From contig JAMKCH010041215.1 of assembly GCA_023653785.1 (NCBI GenBank), positions 1 to 64,000 on the forward strand: DNA of 64,000 nucleotides, in the 5' to 3' direction. The stretch comes from Ophioderma brevispina. Taxonomy: Eukaryota; Echinodermata; Ophiuroidea; Amphilepidida; Ophiodermatidae. The notes under the pieces were generated by a model, which saw nothing but the letters and a program-made list of their open reading frames with translations, was not told the origin of the DNA and made no database searches. Made by a program: the position numbers and the translations under genes. Shown in pieces: positions 46,816 through 59,151 of this stretch (within the stretch, counting starts at the first letter, position 1; each line of letters starts with the position of its first letter).

Positions 46816-47001
46816 AATTATTTAAGCAAATTGAATGGAGAGTCATGCCTGTACATGTAAATCAGTCAATTTTGATAGGTATGGTGTGAACCCCTGATTG
46901 TTACAAGCCATCCTTACACTGAGCATCATTAGGAAGCTGTTTGAACACTGAATCATCTACCAACAGGTTAAAAAAAGACAAAATTAATAAAACCTATTTT
47001 T

Positions 47002-48041
47002 GGCTTACGAAGGAAGTCTATAAGAGAGTGCTGGGTGGGTGATAGATCAATTGTTCATCAAACTTTATTCCCATTACTCCACAGTATGAAAACAAACAGT
47101 TATATGGAGGAGATTGACCAAAAGGTCTATAGGGCCCAAAAACACTCACCCCCCTTGGAATACATTAACACGAAAGAAACAGGGCATAACTATCAAGAAA
47201 CGCACAGAAAGTGTTCACTTGTAACACTTGTAATCACATTTCTGTTAGACTAAAATCATGTCAATGACTCTTGGTTACTGTAGTTGTCTGGCGACTCTTT
47301 GCATGCAGTGTTAGTAAGGTCTCTACCAAGAAACAGGAACCATTTTTTGGCATCAAGAGTCAGTAATAGATATACACCACATGTGGCTTAGTGTAGGCTG
47401 ATGTTGATGTTTTGGCTGGAGTGACCATGACCACTCTGCAGTTCTTTCGTATTGCAATGCACTAGTAATTTTACACTATGTATATATAGGTATGCCAAAT
47501 AACATGATTGTGTCACCGGGAGGATGTCCCTCTTAAATTTAGAAAGTGTTTTTGTATGACAACTAAAAAATTATTCTTTTCCTTTGAATGCCACTTCATT
47601 ATTTTATGAACTATTGGATGTGACATTTGTGTTGTGTGGGTGTGTGTGGTTGCATGTGTGAGTGTGCTTGTGTATTGTGTGAATTGGAAAATAAATGTTA
47701 ATGGTTAAAAAATGTGGATACATAAAAAACATGAAAAATGTTTCAAAATGGGGGTATGACAGCACAAAACAATTAAATGTACAGGTTGGGGGGGGAGTTC
47801 TCAACTTGGGAGGAAGTATGGTTATGTACCACTTATAAGTCCCTCATTTTCAGGCTCTTTTTCAGTTCAGCTAGACGGTATTATTAAGAAGGAGGGAAGC
47901 ACCTAGCCAGCCTGTCATATTCAATGTTCTTAATGAGACATACCAATGAATGGGCTAGATTGATCGCGGACAAAATTGATTTTCCAGGGCTTATATAGCG
48001 GAATGCCACAATTGCAACAACACCACTGCAATTATAAACAA
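47002..48041. other. Spacer between the two block copies
   Basis: Single-copy sequence in this window, with a TG-rich microsatellite at about 47632-47680 and a G9 run near 47789. No gene is recognised. Confidence 0.4.
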
Positions 48042-51000
48042 ACAGCGTACACGCATTAAATCAATAACAGCAACATGTAGAAGAACACCCACAATTTTCA
48101 AATTTGAGCTTTTTGCGTGTTGTTTGGCAATTGGTCTATTAACTCAAATGTATGGCCAGTTTGTGATTTATTTATTATATTTATTATTATGCTCAAAAGT
48201 GCGTATTTCTCCTAAAAGAGCGATTTTGTAATTAGAATCCGGTTCCCGATTGATTGTAACTGTGGAACTGGAACGCCAAATTTCTGTCTGTCCATTGTGA
48301 AATATACCACCGTCAAGCAAATGACCTCCAACTTGACTTGGCTGAACCAACAGAAACAACTAATGGATTGAGCGTTATACACTACATGACGCTAATTCCC
48401 TTCTTTTCATATTTGCAGCGTTTCCAGCAGCCATTTAATTATTATTGGGATCTCTGATATTATCTTAGTACAAAATTTCTCTTTGTGTACATAGCATGTT
48501 CAGCTTTACCATTCACAGCATAGTGACTAGCCAGTTACCAATGCACTGTGCAAAAGTCTCAAATTTTCGGAAAATCTGGGGTGCCTTCAAAATATGAGTG
48601 TGATACTTAACACAATGCAACCCACAGGACAATATCAATGCATGACTTATCCAGCCATATTTCTTCTCTTCATAATAAATGTTTCTTCTTCCTGACATGG
48701 ACCTTGGTTTTAAGGCAAGAAAAAAAAAACAATTTTTTGTCTCAGAGATTGCGCTCATTATTTTAAATTGGTTTTTGAACCAGCATATTTTTTTTTTAAA
48801 TGTTTTTTTTTTACTCGCAATTTTTTTTTTTGTACCAAATTTTCAGAAAAAAAATAAAATTTGGCCAAAGTGAAGGCAAAAATGCTTTAAACAATCATTT
48901 CGCATAGCATTTTGTCTAAAATGCATTTTGCTTTGCGATTTTTCACATTTCTTCCGAGACAAACTGTTTTTTTTTTTAAGCCTAATGAGCCTTGAGTAAA
49001 GTTGCATAATTTTATGTGTGTCCACAAAGGTCAGCTAGGGGTCATGGTTCATAATTGGTCGTTACCCCATTAAGCCTGCATTCAAGATCCCCACTAACAC
49101 ATCCGTATCTTTCGTATTTGCTTTCAATGTTTACAACGTGATGGCTAATAGGGAACCCAGGACCAGATAGCGCGCGCCATTGGGGAATAGTTGTGTGCCC
49201 GCCATTGCAAGCAACCATGTTTATCGTTGGCCAGTTCACTCTAGCTAAACTAATGGAGACTTTGAAAGGAGATGAAGATGTTCAAAGGTCGCAACAAAAA
49301 TTATGACTGCCACATTAGGGCACAGCTACGATCACAAATTCTACCTTTTGCCATGAAAATTCAAACTTAATGGCAGTGTCAACCCTAGTTGCGTTTGTTT
49401 TTTTACACGAATTTCTGATTTTGGCAAAACCATTTGAAAAAACATCAAACCTGTGTTCTATCGTTCCCAACAAAGGGTATCCATTCGTCAATCCTGAGTT
49501 GGTATTTTTTTGGCCGGATTTAAAACAGCTAGTGACCGTTTCAAAAGTCCCAAAATTCCACATGGTCTTAACGGCATGAATGCGCACATTACACCACTCC
49601 TTTCAGGCGCAAGGCGCGCATCGCGTCGTGAATTTGTGCTGCGTACTGAGCTGCGCGTGTTTGTAATGTACGTGTGCGCGAAACGCATCTGGGAAGAAAC
49701 AAATATATTGAAAATGTAACAATCGCTATTAGACAAGAGAAATTTCAATTCTTCTATTTTCTGGAGTTGAAGAACCAAGAGGTTTTGATTCAATCGTGCA
49801 ATAAAGATGTATTTCAATCACCTTGCACAACATCCGCATTTTGAAAGTAAAAGGTAAAGTTATGTGAAAGAACGAGACAGATTAAAATGGCGTGGAAAGT
49901 CACTTTTTACTAAAACAAACGAGTTTTTCTCAATGTTCAATTTTCTGCAAATCGGCCCATTTTCAGACAATATAACTCAAATTAACAGAATTTAAAATGT
50001 CGGTTTAAGATAGCAATCGGTCTTCTCTAGGACGGTTTTTGCGTCAGTTTTTCATTTGTCGCTGTCTAACTAAAGATATTCCCAAATAAGATACTCAAAT
50101 TTTGAAAGGTTAAATCACATTTTTTTTACATTGTTCCCTTATATTTCGAAAAGTATCTCTCTTTAAAAAAATGAAAACCGTCCCCCGAACAAATTTTGTC
50201 TTGTTTCTAAAAAATAACTAATAGAATCATGAAAATCAATTGTTTAGTTATGCTGGTCTGACCTTTTGGGGCAAATCATTCTTTTTTGTATTTTTTCTCA
50301 AATACGGAAAGTTTACATTAAGCTGATGCCATCATCGGGTCCATCGTCCAATTTCTTTCTAGAATGTATATTTTAACATACAATAATCAATATTTGCAAA
50401 GTTACAAGCCAAAATAGATACTCGAAACTCAATGTTGACACACCTAAGTTCTTCATATTTTGATGGGCTTCAGTGGGACTTGCACATAATGAGCTTTGGG
50501 CTAGGGCTCCCTAACACATGCAGACTTCGTTACTGGTTTGCAACATTTGGAGGGACATATAAGGCTTTTCACACCGACTGGTTGATTGCTTGACTTTTGG
50601 CTATCACCCTCGTCGCTAGATTTAAACCAACCAACAAATTCTGATTTAAGTCTTTGCCAACTCATGCACACCTCTTAACAACACACAGGCATCTGCTATG
50701 CACTGTTCGCTGATTATTCGCCATGTTGAATTTCCGTGTTTTGACTCAGTAATGTCATCACGACAAAAACTGATTTCTAAGCGTAACAAAAGAAGTTGGC
50801 AAGGCATATAAACTTATCAAAAAAGGCGACATAGCTGTTGCTTTGAGCAGCCTGGAATGACATCTTTTTACATCGTAACTAAGGCGTATTGCATATTCTA
50901 TTACCTCTGCTGCCCATTTTGAAAATGGAGCTTCTGATTGGTGATCAGTTTACTGCCCATTACTCTGCATTAATGGGTCGCCAATGCATTCTCGTTATAT

Positions 51001-53597
51001 CATGGTATTTTCGGTAATAGAATGACTAAAGGTTTTGCAGTATTTTTTATGGGCTCATCATGTATCCTCGGCGGAAAAAATTAAAATAATTGGACGCGGC
51101 TGCGCCTCATCCTATTTCTTTTTCCAACCCTCGGACAAATTACTCCCCCAGTTACTGCGGTCGTCCCTTTATTTCTTAATAATAATTCGCATCTGGTATT
51201 CAAGAAAACGCTGCTTATGTCTTTAAAACACGCATTGATCGCAAAAGTGGTCGACCACCTGCCCTCATTGTGAAATCCTCACTAGCTCCCGTAGGCAGCG
51301 TATCATTTTTTCATTTCATCATGATCATCAAATGGGTAAGTAGTTACATATCTAGGTCAAACCTATTTCAATTAGGGAAACTTATATTATTGGCACTCTA
51401 CAATTGAAATTAATTAGTGTAGCAGATACCTGGGTTCCCATGCATCCCCCTTAACAAATTCTAACATGATTTTTAAAATCAACATCCTAACTACGACATC
51501 TACTTTTCAGAATTTTGATGTTACCAAATCACATATTGTCCCACGGAGTCCCGTTTTGCTCTACTGGGACCAAAGATATCAGTCATCTTAAGTGGTTTGA
51601 TTGAGTTGAAATGTTATTTTCAAAGATTCGTCTCATTATAAGGAAGCAGAAAATATATACTTTAGCACTCTTTATTGCAGAGATATGGGGAAAAATGTGA
51701 TAAAGGGCCATTGCCTTTTGATTCGTCATTGTCCAAGGGCCTACTTTTCAAATGCATGGATCTTGACAAATTTGGTAATCAAATTGTAGTGTGAGCATGA
51801 GCAATCCAGAAAGGTATAGTTTGCCTATCCTTGGATGTTTAGTTAGGTGGTAAATTCGGTGTAAGTTCCCTTTTATGCAAATTTGTATTTTGTGTAGGGG
51901 AATTAGGACTACTCGTCTCTTTCCTAAAAAAAAAAAACCAAAATGGAAGATCTGAATCATGGAAACTGCACATTGCCAGATCCTCAGGCTCATCCCAACA
52001 ATATGACACATTTTTTGTCGAAATTGAAGCCTTTTGCAATTTGGCCCCTTGTACAATGACCTCCAAGTTCAATGACGTTAATCGCATTTTCATTTTCACC
52101 CATATCTCTGGACTGAACCTCACCGATATTTCAACTATATTTTCTGATTCCTTATGATGAACAATCATATTTTGAATACTTTTCATTAAATCGAACCACT
52201 TGTACGATTATCCCCCTTCTCCAAGATGGCCGTCAAACGGTCCCTTTGTAACATATTTAATTTTTGGTACATCAAATTCTTAATTAGAGTCGTAGAGATC
52301 TATAAACCAATGTTTTTAGAAATTTTATTGTTTACGGGGGTTCCTGGGAACCCATTAATCTGCTAGACTAATTACAAACATTAATTAACAGCATAATAAG
52401 GAAAACTAATAAATCCAAATTTAATGAAATTTTAAACAATCAGGAAATACGTATTCTTGAATTGGTTCAATCCTGACTTGTAGAACATATTACATGGTTT
52501 CATCCCATCTGAACTAGTCAATACACACTTACTGTGGATGTTTCTGTGGCCATCTTCTGTTGTTAACTCTTGTTGACCATTGCTTAGTATCAGGTTACCA
52601 GATATTTCGGAAGATCGTCAAACATGTTACTAAGATTATATTTGCCCTCGTCCCTGTTCATGGTGGTTCCCTTTTCTAATGACTATTGCTCCCTTCATCC
52701 AACGTCTATAACAATCACTGCTCTCTGCCATCACCGCAGTTTTGTCCCAGTTTATCCTTTCTTTGGACAAAAAACTCAATCGTTAGACCTATGATGGGTC
52801 GGTAAATCGAGTCGACTACCACACATTGAACTCATTACTATCACACAGCAGATGCCAAAATAGTCAAATCTTCTTCCAATATTCCTCAAATTTCACCTGC
52901 TTCAAGAAGCTCTCTCGTAGTTGTGTTTGTATCTTCATGTCCTTACAGTAAATTGTGTGCTTTATAAATTTCTTGGATTTGATTTGGTTTGCTGCAATTC
53001 TATCAACAATTTCTATCTTATTCTCCTTTCCATTTTAGCATAAAAATTCTGTCCCTTTAAAAGGGGATGAACCGATTTAAGTAATCTAAAGTTTTCATCT
53101 GACCACCAATTAAAACCCCATCTGTAAATTGGATGACGTGTCTGGGATCAAAGCTGTCGTTATAAAATAGTAATAATGTTCCATGTATACCGGCGCATGT
53201 ATCCAGCCCAACAGATGCGCATTTGGCCAATTATTATACGCTGCCATCAGGAAATCAAGGTGGCAGCGCTAAGTGCCACAACCTCTCAGCACTTAGATTG
53301 TAATATCCACCCATGACAGCTCCCCAATCGTTGCTTGGGTTTGAAGGTAATTGAATACTAAGTTTCTTGCCCAGGACAATAGGAATCATGGCTCTAAGGA
53401 AACAATACCAAAATTATTTAAGCACATTGAATGGATAGTCCATTGCCTGTACATGTAATCAGTCATTTTGATAGGTATTGTGGTAACCCCTGATTGTTAC
53501 AAGCCATCCTTACCTTAGCATCATTAGGAGCCTGTTTGAACACTGAATCATCTACCAACAGGTTAAAAAAGACAAAAATTATAAAAACCTAGTTTTT
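48042..53597 (+). repeat. 5.56-kb duplicated block, copy 2
   Basis: It matches copy 1 (41436-47001) from end to end, including all nested elements. Most differences seen on reading are single-base losses or gains, often in short homopolymers, with a minority of substitutions and a few short insertions (for example ATAATA near 51180 and a tract near 51065-51110). Frames are destroyed in both copies. Confidence 0.85.
48072..48595. mobile_element. Third copy of the 479-bp TIR element family
   Basis: It is the counterpart of 41473-42006 within the duplicated block, with the same word order as 1-479 and TIRs eroded by indels. Confidence 0.65.
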
Positions 53598-53980
53598 GTA
53601 AGCACTGTGAGGTACCTTCCATCCCTAACAGGAGGAGAGAGTGCTAGTGAGCTATGGCACTGGACCGTGGCTGGTATGGGACAAGTAAGCACCCAGGTTT
53701 TTAGCCCTGCAATAGTAGATTTTTTTCGTCACTCCAAATACTCTTTTTAGGTTGGAATTTGCTTAAATCATTCAAAAATAACAAAGTAGTGCATTCTGTT
53801 CACTCTCACTCTTGCTGTTTGGAGAGTCATGTTAATCGGTTGGTCCTGTTGAAAATACAATTTTGGATTCTATTTTGATTAAAGAGGAATTTTATGGTTA
53901 CCTAACGCATATCTGCTCAATGTTAAAATGGATCCCATTGAAAATTGGATTATTACAAGGAACCAGTCTTCCACATATAC
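53598..53980. other. Spacer before the LTR element
   Basis: No gene, repeat pair or RNA signal is recognised. Confidence 0.4.
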
Positions 53981-54997
53981 TGTTATATGGCCTCCTTTGT
54001 TCTGATTAACTTTTACAAATATTCTCAATTTTATTTGAGAGAAGATTTCTCACAGGACAAGTACTTTGTTTACTATAAAGAGAGAAAGGGGAATACCACC
54101 CACCCCTATTTGTTTTGCTAAGTGCACCTGTTTAGATTGCACATAGGGGAAGTGGGGAATTCCCCGGCATGCTAACCTTAGAAACGTGTTTATGTTTTGA
54201 AATCAAAACATATGTTACGATCAGGATTCCCCCATAGAGTTATATATGGAAATGATGTTTTGCACGAATGCGTTTGTATGGATCTCTTTTTAGACTGGGA
54301 ACTTTGTGAATCAGTATATATTTGAGATTGAGTTCGTCTCGTCTCAGCATTGCCATCATACTATAACAGTATGGTTATGCTAGTTTTATCTATAATAATG
54401 GTAGATTCTTGCTCCACACAGTGCCAGGATTTATTATATGTCAATTCAGGTGAGCAGAGTGCTGTAATTATTCTACTGTCGTCTTTGAAGCCGAAGTTGC
54501 TGGAAATCAAAGTAGGATTCCAAATTGTGGACAGATAGACATCGTGTGATTCGCTGGACTGATATCTGTGGTATTAGTAATGTCGTGTTCGAGGGACTTA
54601 TTTAACCTTTCGTCTTGAACTGCTGGACAAAAGTTATCTTCGGAACTGAGAAGATTCACATGGAAATATGACCTGAGGATTTATAAGCTTGACTTTGCAT
54701 GCCATCATTTTTGAAAAGTCTTCCTGTGAGGACATACACTGGTCTCGTTGAACTATGCAAACGCTCATGTGGACAGTTACTGGACACTGCTTGAGGACAA
54801 AAGTTATACTAATTGTTGTGTAATCGTTAATTTATTATGTATACTGTTTTGGACATACCAATTCTTGAACCAATTACAAATCATTAAAATCTGTTATATT
54901 GTATAAAATTCAGATCAAACTTTTTTTTGTGCCCAGGCTCAAACTTGGTGGTGTGAAAGGTACTTTCTGACCTTTGAGACGCCTACAAGCTCAAACA
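53981..54997 (+). repeat. 5' LTR of a Ty3/gypsy-type retrotransposon
   Basis: It starts TGTTATATGGCC and aligns in order with 63325-64000: shared words include TCAATTTTATTTGAGA, GTTTTGCTAAGTGC, GTGGGGAATTCCCC, CACACAGTGCCAGGATTTAT and CCAAATTGTGGACAGATAGA. The 3' end is placed at the ACA before the primer-binding site. At about 1.0 kb the length is ordinary for this group. The two LTRs have many differences, so the insertion is old or the sequence is error-rich. Confidence 0.8.
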
Positions 54998-55001
54998 GAA
55001 T

Positions 55002-55014
55002 TGGGGGCTCATCC
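55002..55014 (+). promoter_or_regulatory. Primer-binding site, tRNA-Pro type
   Basis: TGGGGGCTCATCC lies just after the LTR. It differs by one base from the tRNA-Pro-complementary site (TGGGGGCTCGTCC) known in several retroelements. Confidence 0.7.
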
Positions 55015-55194
55015 TTGAATTGAATTGAGATAAATTTTAGCCTTTTTGTTCAAATTTACACACTAAAAAGTGGATATTAATATTGTAAACATTGTTGCAC
55101 ATTTTTGGCATAACCATTTTGTTGTATTACATGTACTACCAGGTTTAGTTTGGTCAAGTTATTATCATTGTTGTTGTAGAGTACAATCATCACA

Positions 55195-56520
55195 ATGGAG
55201 TTTGATCCCGAAGTGATCATAGGGCCAAATAACTTGGGAGAATTTTGGATGACTAGAAGCCCGAGTTATGAACTAGCCAACATTTAGGACTTGAGGCAAA
55301 ACATGCTATGAGAAAGCAGTCCATCAAAAATAGTTTGGATTGAAAAGTTTGTCCAGGAAGATTTTTGGGATAGTTTCATATTTTTGGATAGGATAGAAAG
55401 AAATATGAACGGGCACTGGTGAGCCGTCAAGTGTGAAATAAGCTTGAAATTTTCAAAAGGAAATAGAATTGAAGAAAATGTAAATAGAACAGAAGCAAAC
55501 AAGAATAGAAATGGCAAATTCAAAGGAACCAAAAAGAAAGAAATTGAATAGAAAAAGAAAATATTACAAATGTAATGCAAATGCAAAGAGATCCACCAAA
55601 AAGAGATTGAATTTGCAAATTGAAGAAAGACAAAGAAGTAGAAAGGAAAGGTGCAAAATGATGAAACAAAAGGAAATGGAATGCAGATAAAACAAAAAGA
55701 GCTTGATGCTCAACTATAGTTAGAAAAATGAAACAACAAGCTAGCTCATCAGACTCTTCAAGCCTCTGGTTTGATGCGGCTAAAAATATTCGCATGTTGC
55801 AAAATTTCAGGAACAAGAAGTAAGACAATACTTCTTACACTTTGAGAAAATTGCCAATAGCTTGAAATGCCCAAGGAATCTTGGACCTTGTTGGTACAGT
55901 CAGTGTTCATTGGTCATGCCGGAAACATATCGGCCATTTTCCTTAGACAGATGTAGTGGTTATGACGAGTGAAGCACGGCCGTGCTCAAGCAATAATGTT
56001 ACCAAGAGGCATATCGACAAAATTCAGGTCTTTTCAAAAAAGATTACATACCATTTTGAATTTGCCCGTGTAAATGAACATGTTTGATCGCTGGCTTCTC
56101 TCAAAATAAGTCGGCAAAATTTTGATCAACTTAGGTGAGTTGAATGTTAGTGAAGAGTCACACATGTCTCATCCAGATATAAACACATCTGATGAAAACA
56201 AATTGACAGTTTGCGTGACGCAGCCGTAAAAGTCGACGACTATGCCTTTTGACTCACAAATTAGTATACTAGTAGCCTAGCCAGATTACTAGGTACAAAC
56301 AACAAGTACACAATAAGTCCGGTTCAACAAAGCATCTCATGGTACCACTCGGAGGGGAAATCCCAGTCAGGTTCTCATGAAAAGGCGAGTAAGAAGTAAT
56401 GGTGCTAATCAAAAACATGGGATGGGACCCAAAATCACAGTTCACATGCATTCACTGTAAGAAGCCACGACATACAAGGTCACGGTTGGGAGATACCTGC
56501 TATCCACCCAAATGAGAGAG
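55195..56520 (+). pseudogene. Degenerate gag with nucleocapsid remnant
   Basis: An ATG about 190 bp past the primer site opens MEFDPEVIIGPNNLGEFWMT but stops after 31 codons. Broken frames then show a Lys/Glu-rich coiled-coil-like stretch (55480-55760) and a capsid-like segment, PKESWTLLVQSVFIG (about 55870), characteristic of GMR1-like/SCAN-related gag proteins. Farther on, a zinc-knuckle start CIHCKKPRH (about 56447) keeps Cys-X2-Cys-X4-His but not a normally spaced last Cys. Many stops and frameshifts show that it cannot encode a functional protein. Confidence 0.7.
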
Positions 56521-56599
56521 CCAAATTTAGTCAAAACCACTAGGTTGGTCCAGTTACCTTGAGGTCAAAGTTCAATTCCTTCGGTTCAAAACAAGAAAT

Positions 56600-57010
56600 T
56601 CCACAACATGTAATTGACACAGAAAAAGTAACGGATGACTTTAAGCCTTTTGTTTTGGAGGGATTTGTGCCCTTCAGGTGATAGTTGGATCCAAACCCAT
56701 TAGAATCATGCGGGACCATGCTGCACCCATTCTATCTATGGAAGATTGCACTTCCATTTGATATTGAGAGTTCCACAGGAACTATGGCATTGATTCAGGG
56801 ATAGTTGGATTGTAATAGGTCCCTCTATCCAAATGAAGGTGAATCATACTTGGTTTCTGGACGGTCACAGAGTGGTGTTAGACAAGAACTCCTCATTAAA
56901 AGGGTATCCATGTTGTTAGGGAATGAATTGGCAGGGGGAAAAGTAATCCCAGATCCATAGTTTCCCAGGTTTGATAAGTTTGATGAGAAACTGAAATTTT
57001 CCCAGGCCAT
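56600..57010 (+). pseudogene. Degenerate retroelement protease region
   Basis: Pieces such as DDFKPFVLEGFVP, PIRIMRDHAA (in place of an I-x-R-D-T/S-G-A active site) and a later GNELAGGK-like stretch (about 56920) follow the order of aspartic proteases in this gypsy lineage. The active-site Thr/Ser-Gly is not kept, and stops are frequent. Confidence 0.55.
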
Positions 57011-57371
57011 GTGCAAGTAACTAGGTCAATGACCAGACAAGCCTCGCAGGAAAATTTTGATCCGGTGATGATTCAAATACTCATACCATAGGAAGAGCGT
57101 CGAGGAGACTTGGTCCCATTTAGAGGATACCTTTTCTCCTCTCAAATTAGAGGAATTTTTGGAAGGGGGGGGTTTCAGTGTCCCTCTTCAGGGGAGACTA
57201 ATTCCCTGTTAGTGAAAATCCAGCCCGGATCACAACAAAAAGTGACAAGCTGGTAAACAATGAAAATCCAGCCGCTAGGCTGATAGAGTTAGGGACTGTA
57301 GGGACTCCTTTAAGGCCTGACAAGCTGGTAAATGACAGCACAGTGAAACCATCACTTCTAGATTAGGTGAG

Positions 57372-58530
57372 ATGGCATTGAACGCAACAGGAGCTGAGGC
57401 AAATTCCTGTATTTGCTACAATCAAACTGGATTCCTCATGAAACAGGCGGCCACCTGTTCACTTGTAGATGAAGAATGGAAAGCCGTGCATCAAATTGTA
57501 GTGTCAAAGGTAAATAGGGGAGTGATAGGCATAGCCCATGACAGTCCATGGCAGGACACTTAGGTTTGAGAAAACACATGACAGAATAGGAATTCATTTT
57601 TGGTGCCTACACTCAGAAAAGATGTGTCTGGTATTGTAAGACTTGTCACACATGTCAAATGGTGGCAAGCCCAATCAGAAAAATTCATACTGCTTCCCTT
57701 GCCACCATCCCAGCTTGTGACCATTTAGTAGTGGTGTTAATAAGATGCTTCGGACCCCTTCCAAAGACCCAAGTCGGAAATCAGTATTTACTGACCATCA
57801 ATGGTGCTTCCACAAGATTCCCTGAGCTTTATACCCTTGAGAAATATTAAGGGCACAGAATATAGTGAAAAGCTCTACAAAGTTTTTTCACCCTAGTAGG
57901 CCTTTCAAAATCAATTTCAGGTTGATTCAGGATGAAATTTCATGTCGGTTTTTCAACAAGTCATCGACCAGTTGGGAATTTCCCAGTAACGTTCTTCAGC
58001 ATACCACCAAGAATCTCAGGGGGCCCTAGAAAGTACCACCAAATATTGAAGACAATGATCAAAACCTATTGTTTTTGAATTTTGAGAGGGATTGGGATAG
58101 GGAGTTTCTCTCCTGTTATTTGCTACCAGGGAGGCTGTACAAGAGTATTATGATTCAGTCCATTTGAGTTAGTTTGGGTCACAAAGTTTAGGGGACCATT
58201 GAAGCTACTGAAAGAAAAGTGTTTGTGAAATCCTGATGTGAATTTGTTAACTGTGTCCTCAATTTCAGACACAGGCTCCAAAGGGCCACTGAAATTGCCA
58301 AACACTATCGCAAACAGAGTCAGGCAAAATGAAACAGGTTTACAAGATTGCTAGAACAGAGTGTTCAAGCCAGCTTGACAGAGTTTTGGCACTTGTTTCC
58401 AATACCAGGGCATCCTTTGCAAAGCCAGTATTATTCTGTACCAGATGAGATGAGAACAAAGTGGTAGACCTTGACTATGTGATCAAACACAACCAGGTAT
58501 ACGTAAAAGTCGCAATTATGTCCCATAAAT
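57372..58530 (+). pseudogene. Degenerate integrase, upstream of RT/RNase H
   Basis: The zinc-binding part is marked by GIAHDSP (about 57530) and TCHTC (about 57642). The core has GPLPKTQVGNQYLLTI (about 57757), directly after LIRCF, where the first catalytic Asp of the D,D-35-E triad is expected but Arg is found. Later fragments, REAVQE (about 58124), KMKQVYKIARTECSSQLDRV (about 58328) and VVDLDYVIKH (about 58461), match the C-terminal integrase order of this lineage. Frames change repeatedly. It lies before the RNase H scrap, not after it as in most Ty3/gypsy elements. Confidence 0.72.
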
Positions 58531-58959
58531 ATGCTCAAAGATTATATGAGAAGAGATGATGATGTTAGCCTGCGTGTGTGGTTTTCAATCCATAGTTTTG
58601 ATGAGTGTTCAAATGATGACATCACAGAGTCAGTACCTGGACAAGACAGCACTGTAAATACAGAAAATGATTATGGTGTCAAATTGCAGAATCGACATAC
58701 TTGCCATTTAGACAAGAAACTAGGGTCATCTCTCAGAGACCACAGGTCATAAACCATGACATTGTTGTAGGCCAATTCCGGAGCCAATCAAATTGCAGCA
58801 TCCCAGTGAGCCAAGTAGAAAGTGAGATTGGAATTCATATCCCGTGCAAAAACTGCACTTTGATGCTATTTTTGGAACATGTACGCATACTTATTATGAA
58901 TTGTAATTTCAATAAATTTTGTGGATGACCAATTAAACAAACTCCACCTGACAAGAAAG

Positions 58960-59065
58960 TTAACCTGCCGGAGTTTAACTCACAAAATACAATCCTGGAC
59001 ATAATACTATCAAAGGAAAGAAAATGTCTTGGCAGATGCTTGTCCAGAGCTGCTAATTTGTTCAA
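58960..59065 (+). pseudogene. RNase H C-terminal remnant
   Basis: Words in two frames (PEFNS, ILDI or NTIKGKK, then LSRAAN) match the end of the gypsy RNase H, where EYNLxIxHIKGxxNxxADxLSR is the usual pattern. The reverse transcriptase palm motifs are absent, so most of RT and RNase H between about 58530 and 58960 has been lost. Confidence 0.5.
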
Positions 59066-59151
59066 ATTTAGTATTACAACTTTATGTATATTGAACTGCA
59101 GGCAGCAAGCATAACATAAAATATAACAAGCAGATACAGTGGGAGGATTGC

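Larger units (their letters stand above)
41436..47001 (+). repeat. 5.57-kb duplicated block, copy 1
   Basis: The block starts ACAGCGTACACGCATTAAAT and ends near TAAAACCTATTTTT. It is repeated in the same orientation and order at 48042-53597. It contains no gene that I can support: it is a nest of inverted-repeat elements and a SINE-like piece. The ends of the block carry no terminal repeats, so it looks like a segmental duplication (or an assembly duplicate) rather than one large transposon. Confidence 0.85.

Noticed and set aside
46532..46825. 97-codon frame with a hydrophobic start resembling a secreted protein
   Set aside because: It overlaps a SINE-like fragment on the opposite strand, and the second block copy does not preserve the frame.
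41436..47001. One large autonomous DNA transposon
   Set aside because: No terminal repeats at the block ends, no transposase frame, and the interior is made of several separate elements.
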